DNA of 64,000 bases, taken from positions 16,295-80,294 of the forward strand of contig JAKSYS010000240.1 of assembly GCA_022925895.1 (NCBI GenBank). The letters run 5' to 3'. The translations under genes were made by a program, and so were the position numbers. Below the pieces are notes generated by a model. The model was given only the letters and a program-made list of their open reading frames with translations, was not told the DNA's origin and searched no databases. This DNA is from Fragilaria crotonensis. Its lineage: Eukaryota; Bacillariophyta; Fragilariophyceae; Fragilariales; Fragilariaceae. Shown here piece by piece: positions 18,856 through 31,300 of the stretch; position 1 is the stretch's first letter; the number at the start of each line of letters is the position of its first letter.

Positions 18856-20510
18856 GACAATTTTGGCGCCACAACACGCATCTGAGCATTTAGGAATAGC
18901 TGTTGGGCAATTGTCTATTCATGGATGGTTGTTTTCCAACTTGTCAGCCTATGTGGCTTGGAGTGCTTTTCAAGCCATTTGGGGGGCCGTAGGCTTATCT
19001 CTTTGAGGAACTCATGGAGCGGAGGATGGTGCGTGCAAGCATCTTATTGTTATGACTACAATCTGCGCTGATGCTGCAGAGCTCTTCTTGTTGAAAGCGT
19101 ACAACGAGCAATGCACACTCGTGGATCGAGCTCTTATTTTGGGAAGTAGTAAAAATTATAAGTCCTACTGCTCGCAGTGATGAAGATACCATCAATCGAA
19201 TTCGTCATCGGATGCCAACGTTTAGGCTTGATCCAGTAGGATGCAAAAGGATTCTCCGATTGGAATTGCAAATCGCTGGTTTGCAATCCAGCTTCTTTGG
19301 GCGATTTGCTGGTTTGCAATCCAATCCAAAACTGTGCATGGAATTGATGCGCACGTCCAGAAAGTGGCAAAAGGGGTTGCATGACGTTGGAAAGTAAGCA
19401 TCGACGACGAAAGTAATGCAAGGTTGCATATCGTACAGGAGCTGCTGGCGTTAGGATCAAAATGGGTCGAGGGCAGTAGCACAGGCACTTTCAGCGGATC
19501 ACTTCATGGACGAGTGCCCGAATGTGGTTTGGTTGACACCCTTGTCTGTTGAGACGAAAAATTGGAAAAGTTGCAATGAGAGGGTCACGAAAAATGCTGC
19601 ATCGTCTTGGTGAGTGCCCACTCATGTAATCCAGGCCAAGACACGTTTGAGATTAACATGCCTCGAAGTTGTATTGCGTCGATTGCACCTTGGCTGAAAA
19701 AATTGTGTCTTTAGGTACTCACAACAATTGCCAACGCGAAAGGCCTTTTCTTCCCAAATCCCACAACAACTCAGCAATTCAATCATATGAAGACTTTTTC
19801 TGAATGATAATGATGCGGAAGAAAGTATGGACTGGAATCGTGAAAGATTGTGAGGCTCTGATGAATTCATGTTCATTGCATTGCATCCAAAAGGTTGGAA
19901 GGAACGGTAATCGTGGAAACCTCCTTCAATATGGTTACTGTCGTCTCTGCTATTGCCGACGACCCATTTGGGTGAAATGGTTACCGTGTTTATGAGACTC
20001 AGTATGGACGGTCCCAAGATGCTGCAACTTTGGCAATCAATCGATTCTGTCAAAGATATCTTGCATGGCATGGCAGTGTAAATATCGATACAGTCTGTGA
20101 CAATCTCAACCCTTGTGTGCATTCCGTGTGTGACAGTACCGGAGGAAAAGGTGGAGGTGGACAGTCTCACACTGTACGTTGACGCGTCAACTTGGCACAC
20201 ACACACACCGCTGTTTGTTCACAGTTATTGACTCTTGAGACTGTTTGTTGACTTGTTGACGGTCACTATAAAATGCATGGATCGTTGGCGTTCGTCAAAC
20301 AGTTGTGGCGTGTTGGCATCAGGGACATGGTCATCTGTATGTCATGCACATGTTTAATCTCCCGGTACCAGGGTATAGAAGTTGTCGGGTGATCGTTTTT
20401 CTGGAGTTGTATTGGCATCGATTGACAGGTATTTGAACGTTTGTGGAGCGTGTCGTAGAGTACCGGTAGCAAGGTCTGGCGCGTTCCGTGTTCCGTCCCT
20501 TCGATCGAGC
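18856..20510 (+). repeat. 3' module of ankyrin unit C
   Basis: This is the copy of the module also seen at 1062-2840 and 37948-39800. It includes the blocks CTTGTTGAAAGCGTACAACG (19090), GCTGGTTTGCAATCCA twice (19280 and 19310), GGACGAGTGCCCGAATGTGG (19509) and CACTATAAAATGCATGGATC (20264). A 194-codon minus-strand open stretch at 19622-20206 is not conserved as a protein in the other copies, and I do not call it. The module ends exactly where a DNA transposon begins. Confidence 0.6.
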
Positions 20511-20512
20511 TA

Positions 20513-20566
20513 TGGCAGGTTTCATCGTCAAAACTCCTAGGCTAGGCCTTGGTACAAAATGTACGC
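20513..20566 (+). repeat. Left terminal inverted repeat, transposon copy 1
   Basis: Pairs with 24014-24067 with about ten mismatches over 54 bp. The first 12 bases are identical. Confidence 0.8.
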
Positions 20567-20621
20567 GTAGCCAATAGAAATCGAGGGTTCATGTATGAAT
20601 CTTTTTGTTTTCTCGCGTTAA

Positions 20622-23600
20622 ATGCGGGAGTTCCACAATGAGATTGCATGCCGCTGTTTGCAACATTTGCACTCCTTACAGACTGACTCACCCCAACAGT
20701 TGTCTTCATTATCTCCTCAATTTTTGAACAAACTGAGTGAGTCAGTCTGCAATGGCCGACAGTGGTGGGATCAATGCCATAATTGTGAAGGCTGTCATGT
20801 TACTTTTTCCGACAGTCTGTACAAACCGAGACTGTCCAATTGTTGGCCTGCGCAACTTGGGCTGAAGTCTTGACCAAATCGGGTCACATTGACCCTGCCA
20901 TTATGCAGAGTATTGATGCTCGAAAGTTTAACACCGCGATGTCGAAATCAAGTTTGTTTGGTGAGTCGATGACCCACTTTGATGGTACAAATCAATGTGG
21001 TATGTTCCGAGTCAGCTTTCAGCGTCAATTTTATTACTACTATGCGCAAAACAAGACAAGTTGCATATCCCGTGCCTTTGAATAATGCATGGAAGGAGAA
21101 GGTTCTTGAGGTGGCAGCAAACGTTCTTGTGATACCATCAACCAGGGCGAGACCGGAAGTGGCAGCAAGTCCGCCAATAAGTGGTGCAACAACAACTGCA
21201 GATAATGTTGGTATGACACTCGATGAGCCTGAGGTTGATTCTGTTGATCCCGATAGCAGTGACACACTTGAGGAATCCCCATGCAAGAGACAGAGGCTTC
21301 ATGACATGTCGGCATATTGGCCAAGAAGCCCGGAGGCATACCATCTGTTTCGGCCTCGCGGCTTCAACAACAGGGGGAGTTCTACTCCTATTGATGCAGA
21401 GACTCCACAAGAGGCGCTGAAACGTCGTATTCTACTTTTGCAATCTGTCCACAGCCACGAAGATAATTGGAGGAATGTTGTTGTTGGCAGAGATGCCGAC
21501 AACTTTTGCACAAGAACCGAAATTGCCAACATCCGACAAAGAGCAACGTTCTTATGCTGTGCGTATCAAAATGCACTTGAAAAAATGAATCAGTGGACGG
21601 GAAGATTGTTGCAGGGAGGCGTGCAAACAATTGAACAGCCTTGAATGACCCAAGCAACATTCTACAAGACTGTTAGCGAGTGGAATGGTGTTTTTCGACG
21701 CTTGGAAGCATTCCCGCATCCAAACCCATACGTACAGTGTGGCAAGCGACCACCCGAGACTTCTTGAGATTTTCCCCGATGCAAAGGAGCAGATTGTTGC
21801 CTACAGCATCAAAAATCTAGCGACTTTAACAATAGAAGGCGTACATGACTTCATTGTTAGCACTTTGATTCCTCGGCTTGCAGGAGTGTGGAAGATGGAG
21901 GTAGCGACTGCAGGAATCAGCTCCGATTGTAGCAATGTAGAAGTCGATGACGACAGTGATTGTGCTGATGCTCCTAAAACTTCAACTAGTAATGACGATG
22001 ATCAAGAGGAACTGATCGTATCGTTTCTAAAGGCTCATGGACTTGAATCAATGAGCTTTACTACAGCTTGGCGGTGGATGAGGTTGCTCGGTTCAAGTAT
22101 GACACCCGCAAGAAGAGCTTTTATGTTGATGGCCATGAGCGCGAGGACGTTGTCAAGACTCGAAATGAATTCTGTAAGCGGTATCTTACAGAATTGGAGC
22201 CCTATTGTAAGCGATGGGTGCAGGTGTCTAAGAGTGAAGCGGTAACAATGAAAGGCTTAGACATCGAGTTAGGGCATCACTACTTTGACATCATCAATAA
22301 CAAGGAGATGCTCGAGTTTCATATCGATTACTGGGAACGAAGCAAGGCTCCTCTTCCTCCGATACCAATCACCCCAACAACCAGCATACGAGTGTCATCC
22401 AGAGCCAAGCCAATCATTATCGTGGGGCAAGACGAAAGCGTCTTTGCTCAATACTTGCTTGGTTCCAAGACATGGATTGGACCCGCAGGGCAGCGCCCTC
22501 TTCTGCCAAAGTCGGAAGGTGATGGCTATATGCTCTCTGCATTTGTAAGTCGAGAGTTTGGCTTTGGAAGAGAACTGACAGAGGCAGAGTTAGTAAAGAT
22601 CAATGCCGACAGGCGTGGGGTTGGAAGAACTTACATCGACACACAAGCAGCACTCGAAATCTATGGAACCACAACCAAACAAGTCTTCACAGAATCGCCG
22701 TTGGTGCGTTACCTTTACATCGGAGCAAACAATGAAGGATACTGGAACAGTTTCCATATGAGCATTCAATTTGAGGACGTGGTGGACTGCCTACAAGTTC
22801 TTCACCCAGATTATGATTTTTTTTTGTTCGATCACAGCCAAGGCCATGCTCGCAAACGAGATGGAGCCTTGAGTGCTCTAAACATGTCTAAAGGGTACGG
22901 TGGAGCACAATCGCAGATGAGAGACACAGTCATTGTTCAAGAAGAGGGATATCTGGGTCCGTACTCACCTGTATTGAAAGTTGGCGACACACAGAGTCTG
23001 ATATACCATGGAACAGATTCCGGTCCATGGTACTTGACACTTGATCAAAAGGAAGCGCAACGTTACGACCGACCAACAGGAAGAAGCAAAGTCTTTGAGC
23101 GCTCAAAGAAGCAGCTGCATGCTTGCCTGAATGAAAAGGGGGTCGTACTTCAACAGCAACGTGGATATACAAAAAAAGATCTTCAAGAGTTTGCACGAAA
23201 GAATGGGATAGCCGTCACCGAGCAAAGGGACGTCATAAATCCTGGATGGCAAGACAAACCAAAAGGTCTACTTCAAGTTCTTTGGGAAAGAGGATTGATC
23301 AAGAGTGACGAGTTAGACAAATACACAGTTGATGGGAGAAAGGATGCAATTACTGGCAAGGTAGACTTACAATTCTCGCTTCGTCATATCCTGGCAAATT
23401 GCCGAGACTTCAAGGAGGAAGAAACGGCACTGCAACACTTGGGAAGGCAACTCGGGAGTAACCGTGTTGCTGACGCCCAAGTTCCATGCCGAGCTTGCTG
23501 GAGAAGGTGTCGAGTACAGCTGGGCTCATGCAAAGGCTTATTACCGACGTCTACCATTATCAAGGAAACGTGGCCGCGACAACTTCAAGCAGCTCGTAAA

Positions 23601-23928
23601 AGACTGCACATCTCCTACAAAAGTACTGACAAGGGTTAGAATTGCGAAGTTTGCATCAAGAGCCAGAGCATATATATGCACTTACTTCTATATTGAACAA
23701 AAGAACCAGCAAAACATAGCAGCTGACACCGCCATCACTGTCGATGAGAATTTGACATCCGACACCGCTCTTTCTGGAGCTCCGGAGAAACAAATGCTTC
23801 TGGACTTGCCTGAGATCGAGAAGGTGAAAAAAAACTTCAAGGGACACAGGTGTGTCCTTGACTTTGATCTAGGCTTCGTCAATTCTGAATTGAAGCAAGC
23901 AACAGGGAAGAGGGATGATGAAACGTAA
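20622..23928 (+). pseudogene. DDE-type transposase, copy 1 (frameshifted)
   Basis: The coding region is spread over successive frames (about 20979-21644, 21685-22130, 22068-23455, 23464-23928). A middle domain with TTAWRWM and KSFYVDGHER precedes the core. Candidate catalytic residues are the Asp of GQDESVF (22431), the Asp of FDHSQGHARK (22830) and the Glu of PKFHAELAGEGVEYSW (23512). The last block resembles the PKFHCELNPIE.WG motif I recall from fungal transposases, which is recollection and not a search. Spacing is about 133 residues between the Asps and about 227 to the Glu. One extra base near 23455 separates the last motif. A C-terminal tail to 23928 is conserved in copy 2. The 5' end of the gene is uncertain. 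Confidence 0.75.
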
Positions 23929-24013
23929 ATCAGAATTGTGCGATACGCATGTGGAGTGAATTCTTATGGCAGAAAAGATTTCCTGTAATCTTACTCTGGA
24001 AATTTGTATGTCG

Positions 24014-24067
24014 TCGTAGATTTTGTACCAAGCCCTACCTTAGGAGGGTTTGAGGTGAAACCTGCCA
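24014..24067 (-). repeat. Right terminal inverted repeat, transposon copy 1
   Basis: Inverted partner of 20513-20566, ending ...AAACCTGCCA before the TA duplication. Confidence 0.8.
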
Positions 24068-24069
24068 TA

Positions 24070-24552
24070 CCTGGTACTGTAGCTGGTATGATACTATGGT
24101 CTGAATAGTAGAGCCAGTATAGAACTACTACAGTCACACACCCATAGCAAGAATAATACAACACGACCAACACATCTCGACAACAGCAGATGCGGGACGA
24201 AGCAGGACTAATTGGATGAGGAACTTTTAGATTTTGAAGTGACATGACACATGAAACTACTCTTCGATAGAGGATGGATGTTGTGCAACATGTGTATTCA
24301 TACTTGCAGAAGTTTGAAGCATGCTTGGAGTATAGAATTTGCATGTGAACAGCGTCTTTGGTGGTGTTGTACTGGTTGAGATTTTCAGGGGAACTGCGAA
24401 CACGACTTGCGACTGTACGAAGGAACCCATACTTCCACACACGAGGAGGAGACTCTATGTGCACCAAAAGCCTCACGCAAACATAAAAGAGAGTTGAATC
24501 CGAAACACAAGGTCACAAGGAAGCCTTGATACGCCAGTAAATAAGAGGAGAT
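24070..24552 (+). other. 5' spacer of ankyrin gene D
   Basis: The beginning contains short GTAC words (CCTGGTACTGTAGCTGGTA). The remainder shows no recognisable gene and does not carry the leader typical of units A, B, C and E, so gene D belongs to a slightly different branch. A minus-strand open stretch (23991-24476) is not supported. Confidence 0.35.
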
Positions 24553-25146
24553 ATGAGTCTTGATTTACAATTGATTCAGAATATACGAGATGGGAATCTT
24601 GACACGGTTCGTGAACTCTTGCAAAAAGGCGCCAATGTGAATGCTCAAAGTCATGACGTCCATGGCAACGACACGACGGCTCTCCTCGTGGCAAGCACAA
24701 GTGGTCATTTGGAAATGGTTCCTGTCTTGTTGAAACATGGCCAAGGTGTGAATGTCAATATCAGGAGTATGATGAATGGTGACACGGCTCTTATTGTGGC
24801 AAGCGAGCAGGGCCATTTGGAGGTAGTTCGTGCAGTATTAAATGACGAAGGGGTGAATGTGAATATTGAGAATAGTCGACGCAGTACCGCTCTCCTTTTG
24901 GCAAGTCAGCTCGGACATCTACAAGTGGTTCGTGCATTGTTGAATCACAAAGCGGTGGTGAATATTAACACCAGCAATAATCATGAGAATACGGCTCTCA
25001 TTTTGGCAAGCGGTAGTGGCCATGTGGAAGTGGTTCGTGCGTTATTGAATCACGAGGCTGTGGATGCCAATATCAGGAGTATTTATGGCAACTCAGCTCT
25101 CATGTGTGCCAGCGAAAGGGGCCACTTGGAAGTGGTTCGTGCTTTA
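24553..25146 (+). CDS. Ankyrin-repeat protein D, 5' part (split by LINE1)
   Basis: ATG 24553 (MSLDLQLIQNIRDGN) opens 198 ankyrin codons, about six repeats with GHLEVVRALLN cores. The frame is cut at a codon boundary by LINE1 at 25147, after the target sequence GGTTCGTGCTTTA. The rest of the gene resumes at 34415 in the same frame. Without the element the gene would be about 411 codons. Transcripts ending in the LINE would give a truncated protein with about 40 foreign residues (stop at 25269). Confidence 0.8.
25134..25146. repeat. Target-site duplication of LINE1, left
   Basis: GGTTCGTGCTTTA, 13 bp, recurs exactly at 34415-34427. Confidence 0.9.
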
Positions 25147-25240
25147 CACAATTTCTCATTTAGTTTTTTCGCACATACGTTCTGCCCGTCGACCGTATTG
25201 CGTACGCTTAATAGGAAGTTGTTGCGTGAAAAAACCCACC

Positions 25241-28200
25241 ATGACCATGCCAAACGGAGCGGCTTCTGACCCCCCGTTAGCCTTTCCCGATGGCTGGGAT
25301 TCCAAGCCGTCTCCATATGGTTTCCATTGTGACAAGTGGATCGATCAACCAACGACAAACGGACCAGATTGGTTCTCTTCGGAGGAAAGAGCTCGACGTG
25401 AGGCGAACGCATACGCTTATCGTCAGACAGGTACCAAAGAGAATTGGAGTCGTTACATCTCTCTTGGCTATTTTGTTTTTGAAGATTGTTTCGAATGCGA
25501 TAAGATTTGGGCGGAAATGGAGAGAGATCCCCTCCAAGTTCATCGTTCGATCTGGTATAATTTCACGTTTTATGTTGACCAAGAAATGGATATTCCTTCT
25601 CAGTTGAATATGTGGGCAATGAACGTTTCTCGAGCATACCTTTCGCATTATGATCCCACCACCCTTCATAATACGGATACGTTGGCCTACTCATGGAAGA
25701 CAATGCCCTTCATGATGACACCCATGGAAGTTGATGACCAAGCTGATTGGATCCCAGTGACGAATCGTCGACGTTCTAAAAGCGCCCCTAAATCTCCACC
25801 TCCAGAAGAGCTTCCGAAAGCCGATGATCCCAATCTCGAGGTCGCCCCGGTTCTTCCTACGGAAAATAGAGGAAATCGCAAGATGATAGACAAAACAAGT
25901 TTCCTTCCATTAAAAACTCGTGCCCAACCAAAAACTTGGTCTCAAGGATTGCCACCAGTTACAACTGTGTTGGAAGACGACGAAGAAAGTGACGGAGAAC
26001 AGCAGCCACCAATCGATGATCCGGAAGTCACTGTCTTCTCTCGGGGAACTTCGAAAGAACAGTCTAGGGTCGTCCCACATAAAAATGTTGCAATGAATGA
26101 CGGAACCCATAGAGTGACGGTTAAGTGGAGTCCCTCTGAGAATCCTTATACCTATGAGAGCGATAAGAAGAAACTCAACGACAGCATCCATGAGCTACTT
26201 TGCACTATGATTCCACCAGAAATCGGAACCCTCTACCGTTGGGAAAGTGAAGATCTCGTAATGTCAAACTCTGCTCAAAACATGACATCTTCAGAGCTCC
26301 GCGACTTCATCTCACCAGCAATCACATTTCTTCATGCGCAACACCGGATTGTCTTCGGCATTAGGATTGGTTTTGGCACTACACCAACTCAGTGGCTGCG
26401 CACAGATGCAATGAAAACGCTTTTTAAATCAAAGCAGATTGAAGTATCTGTTTCCAACTCAAAAAGCACAAGCGGGAAGATGGTTACAGCAGGATACGTG
26501 TTGCTCAAAGCCCCGAATACTACTCAACTCTCTTGGTACACGCAATTCTTGCGCAGCGTCCTCCCAGACACAGCGCCATATTTCGATGTTGTACGATTTA
26601 AAAAGACCCCAATGGATCAATTGATTCCCCATCTCCGGATTCAATGCGGAGAAAAGCACGTAACACCTCTTTGCCAAGCGCTGCTTCCGGTTCTAACTGG
26701 TCGCGGAAGTGCGTTATTCTTACCCCGTTACGCTTTGGGCACCATGACAGACGATAAAATCAAAAGCCACTTTCAATTTCATGAAAAATGGGCCCGATCG
26801 CTCAAGGCAATCACTATGTCTCCACAAGTTAACCATTTGGATCAACAGAGAACTGAATATAACGAAGATGGTACCACAGTTGAGCGATCTACTCGGGAAT
26901 GGATGTCCACCATTCTGGCACCCGATAAGGCATCTCCCGCATTGTGCGATGTCGTGAACGGACTTCCAGATCACAAAGCATATCTTCTTGTTCCAAGTCA
27001 TTATCACGCATTCGTTCAACAGGCATGGAGGAATTACAAATCTCGCTTGTATCCCCTAACCATCGAGAAGCACGATTTCGAGACACGTTGCCGGGACTAC
27101 CTGATGTTATCCACATTCAAGCGGAAATCAAGTCCCAAGTATCATTTCTTGAACAACTTTCCGGGGCGTCAGTGTGGCAACAAGATGGCTTACCAGCAGA
27201 TCATCAGGAAGTTACCAAGGGCACTTTACACAACGAGGATCAGCCTCCTAATGACCAACAATTACTGGCGCGTCGTTCCGCATGGCCGACCCCAGCAGAA
27301 GGAATTCGTCAATCAACAAGTCGCAACCGAAAAGAAAGTTCCAAAGGCCGGACTCAACAACACCAGATTGAAGTTTTCCAGAGCACAGGAGGCGGCACTT
27401 CCTTAGGTTCTGACGATGATCGAAGCACCGCATCCACCCGTTCGCTTACTAATGGTTCCAGATTTTCTACACCGGATACTAGATTCCAAGACCTCGAGAG
27501 ATCGATGCAACAAAAGTTACTGGAGTTAGAAATGTCAGGGAAGAAATCCTCCGATCGTCTCCTGTCTATGGAGCATCAATTTAGTCGGATCGAAGACCTA
27601 GACAAGAAAGTTGCCGCTGTTAACGATAAATTGGACCGCGCGGCAGTACAGATGGATGAATCACATATGACGCAGCAACGCATCCAGAACGACATGGAAG
27701 GGATTAAAATTCAAACGGCAGCGCAATTCGAGGAAATAAATCAACGTTTATTGTCCAACATGGAGAGTCAACACAAGATGTCAACTACAATGTTAGATTT
27801 ACGAGAACATTTTGAGAAGATGTCTAAATTTTTGGAGAATTTGGCTACAAAAATGGAAGTCGATCGGAAGAACGCAGTCAATACAACGATGCAGGAGAAT
27901 TATGCTCGTGCTACTTCATCGGATACTCGCGATTTAAAGTCCCACGACTCACACTCAATGAGCAGTGCCAGTACAGGTTCATCCAGGTCCAAAGCTTCAG
28001 TTCAATCCAATGCATCATCATCAGTGTATTGTTCCCCAGAGAAGAAAAAACAGCGATCCCAACGTAAAGAGGATATCAAACCACAGCACACGTTTGATGA
28101 CGCTGAGAATTTTTTCAAAGAGTCGAACGACTGTCATAGCCCGAGCTATATGGATGTTTGTACAAACTTAGACGAAGCTTTTAGCCATCAGCAAGATTCT

Positions 28201-28341
28201 CATGGTCCCTCAGAAGTCGAGCAAACTCTTCTTACGTCAAGTGTTAGGCCGACGAGTCTATCAAATACTCTACCATCTACGGCTCCTCTAGATCCACAAT
28301 ACAAAATTTCTACGGATCTAGATGGGGCGGAGTGTTTATGA
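25241..28341 (+). pseudogene. LINE1 ORF1 (frameshifted)
   Basis: The start at 25241 is in a CCCACCATGA context identical in position to LINE2's ORF1 start. The first part (to about 27060) has WSRYISLGYFVFED, WYNFTFYVD, a serine/proline-rich linker, DGTHRVTVKWSP and a conserved domain with ITFLHAQHRIVFGIRIGFG and RGSALFLPRYALG. One frameshift near 27060 leads into the second part. That part has HREARFRDTLPGLPDVIHI, a Ser/Thr/Gln-rich segment and a long coiled coil (about 27500-27880, LLELEMSGKKSSDRLLSMEH onward). ORF1 proteins of LINEs coat RNA; no zinc knuckle is visible here. The stop TGA overlaps the ORF2 start as ATGA at 28338-28341. Confidence 0.8.
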
Positions 28342-31300
28342 GTATTCCAGTTGGAAGCCTAGTGTCCTTCGACGAGTCCAACACACTTGCAACTGCAGTC
28401 GATTCTATGTCCGCATTGGCTCAGGCACAAGCGCAATGGAAAAACCTGTTTAGTAGCAGTTCTACACATTCCAACGAAACGCAGTATATCATTCCGGATC
28501 GTGAACCTAGCTTACTAACGCGGAAGAATCAACAGGAGAACGTGCCATGGGGAGACATCTTAGCGGAAAAACCGGTAAATACAACACGAGTTTATGTTCA
28601 AAACGTGAATGGGCTTTCATTCGATAGCCGTGGAGGGCAACTCAACGATGTTTGTAAAGTTATACAAGAAACTCAGGTGGACATTTTCTGCGGTCAAGAA
28701 CACAATCTCGACGTCACACAAATGAATGTTAGGAGTGTATTATATGACACTATTCGGCAGTATTGGGAAAGGACTAAATTCATTGCAGGTACGACGCCAA
28801 TCCCTTTTCGACGTCGTATAAACCAGGAGGCACATTCTTATTGACAACTGGATGCCTTGCTGGTCGCATCGTTAACCAAGTGCAAGATAGATGGGGAAGA
28901 TGGGTCATTCAAGAATTCTCAGGCAGGTCCGGAATCAAAGTTGTTATTGTGTCAGCATATCAACCAGTCGATAAGAGAGGACATGAAGGGACGCTAACAG
29001 TGTCAAGTCAGCATCGAAGTCTCCTCTTGCAATCTCAAGATCCTGTTCCCAACCCCGATCTGCTTTCAGGCGAGATCTATTGCTAGCATTGCGGTCTTAT
29101 CAACGAGCGGGGTCCGATATCTTGCTGGTCGGTGATTTTAACGAAGCATTCGGCACAGATGCTGATGGTCTGAGCTTTATCGCAGGCGAATTACAGCTGA
29201 TTAATTTGAGCTCCTCTCGTCATTCATCCCATGTTCCAGCGACATACTCCAGAGGATCAAAGTGTTTAGATTATGCCTTAGGAAGCCCTCGTCTTGGAGC
29301 AGCATTAATCGCGATGGGATATGAAGCATTTAATGTCAGGTTATCATCCGATCACCGAGGATTTTTCATCGATTTTGATACGGATAAATTGTTCGGAAGT
29401 CCAACTCCAAACCTCGCGTCTCCTAACAGACGAATGCTTAAAGCAAACAATATACATCAGGTTACCGCATATATCGACACTATGTATGAATTTTTGTTGG
29501 CCCATAATGCATTTCAAAGAGGAGGAGATTAACGTATCCCGGCAATCGGCACCAATTTGCAGAGCGACTGGACCGAGATGTTTTAGCGGCCGGTTTGGCG
29601 GCAGAAGAAAAATCCCTCAGTTCGGCGCGCCGGCATGGTCTCTGGAATTGTCACGAGCAAGGCAACGAGTTCAATATTTGAGGAAATGTTTATCAGCTTT
29701 TCGAACCCATCTGGATCACGCAGGGATTATCCAGGAGTATATTATGATGTTTCCGGAAGACGAAGTCCCAACACATCAACGCCACTGTTCTCGGTTACTT
29801 CGGTCGGCAAATAGCAATATCCGTCTTCTGGTTAAACAAAGTTTTAATACTCGCGGAGCAGAACGTCAGCAGCGAATTCAAGAATTGGAAACATCAAAAC
29901 GCTTCTGACAGAGAAACTGCCCAACGATTGCGTCGATTGCAAAAGGCCGAAGATATCAAAGCCGTGACAAATAAGCTGCGGAACGTCAGAGGGAAAATCA
30001 TAGTAGTGGGGTAGTTCGGTTAGAAATTCCGTTACATTCTGGAGATGATCCGAAAGCTTGTACTCAATGGCAACAAATCGAAGTTCCCACGGAGATTGTT
30101 CGTCTTCTTCAAGAACGGAACAGACTTCATTTCGGACAAGCGCACGGGACTCCATTCACAGTCTCCCCATTGGCCGATTTGCTGGGGTATACTGGTTTCG
30201 GGAGGCCCAGCAACAACTTTTAAGGCACGTTCGACACTACAGGTTACGATGAGAACGTTCAATTGCTTCTCAATCACCTTCGGTATGCTCACAAGGCGGT
30301 TGAAGAAAACATCCGACCAACTATCGATGACGGCGATTTTTGCGCCAAACTGCGTTTATGGTCTGAATCTACTACAACATCTCCTTCAGGCATGCATCTG
30401 GACATTATAAAACGCTTATCGCACGGCATTCCTATTCGTCGGATGTATCAGATGAAGAGTTGGAACCAGAGTTTAAAGAGAGACGTGACGAACTGAATTT
30501 TCGACAACAGGCAATACGCCAATTGCGGCTAGATCTCCTGAATTATGCGTTGGAGAGAGGTTATTCATTTCAGCGATGGCAAAAGTGATCAACACCATCC
30601 TTTTAAGGATTCAGATAACGTTCGCTTGCATCGCACCAGGGTTATCCATATCTATGAGGCGGATTTCAATTTGTTCCTCGGAATTAAGTGGAGAGCAGCT
30701 ATGCACCAGGCGGAAGATTTACGAATTCTGAATGAAGGACAATTTGGGTCTCGACCGTATCGAAATGCAACGGAGCCTGTGTTTATTGAAGAGCTACAAC
30801 TTGAAATCTCAAGGGCTACTCGCAAACCTTTGGTCCTCACGAATTACGATGCAACTGCATGTTACGATCGGATCATTCCTAATCTAGGGATGACGGTTAG
30901 TCAAAAATATGGAGTTCCTGCACCAGTCACTGTGAGTAACGCTTCGACCTTGGAAAAGACAGAATTTCATGTGAGGACCGATCTTGGAATATCCCCGACC
31001 AGCTATCATCACGAAGAGTCTTTTCCAATCTACGGTACAGGCCAGGGAAGTGCTAATTCCCCCGCAATCTGGTGTTTTCTTTCCAGTACGTTGTTCGATT
31101 GCTACGATACTCAAGCATCGGAAGCGATGTATTGGGATACATGTGGCAGTGTAACCGCGCGATTGGGTATGATTGGTTTCGTAGACGATTGTAACGGACA
31201 AACTAATGCATTTCGAAGTGACGGATCTAGCGAGACCGTTAAACAAGTGGTCTCGCAAGCTCAAGATAACGCTCAATGTTGGACCGATTTATTGCACGCA

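Larger units (their letters stand above)
20513..24067 (+). mobile_element. TA-flanked DNA transposon, copy 1
   Basis: The element is 3555 bp and is flanked by TA on both sides (20511-20512 and 24068-24069). It has imperfect inverted termini of about 54 bp, both starting TGGCAGGTTTCA and both containing CTTGGTACAAAAT. It carries a frameshifted DDE-type transposase. TA targeting and the DE...DH.QGH...E residues fit the broad IS630/Tc1/mariner group, but the spacing is long and I do not recognise the exact family. A related copy in the opposite orientation fills 60323-63996, and the end of a third lies at 39805-39870 plus 50214 onward. Confidence 0.8.

Noticed and set aside
19622-20206. Minus-strand open frame of 194 codons inside the ankyrin 3' module
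   Set aside because: The homologous modules at 1062-2840 and 37948-39800 do not keep this frame, so it is unlikely to code for protein.
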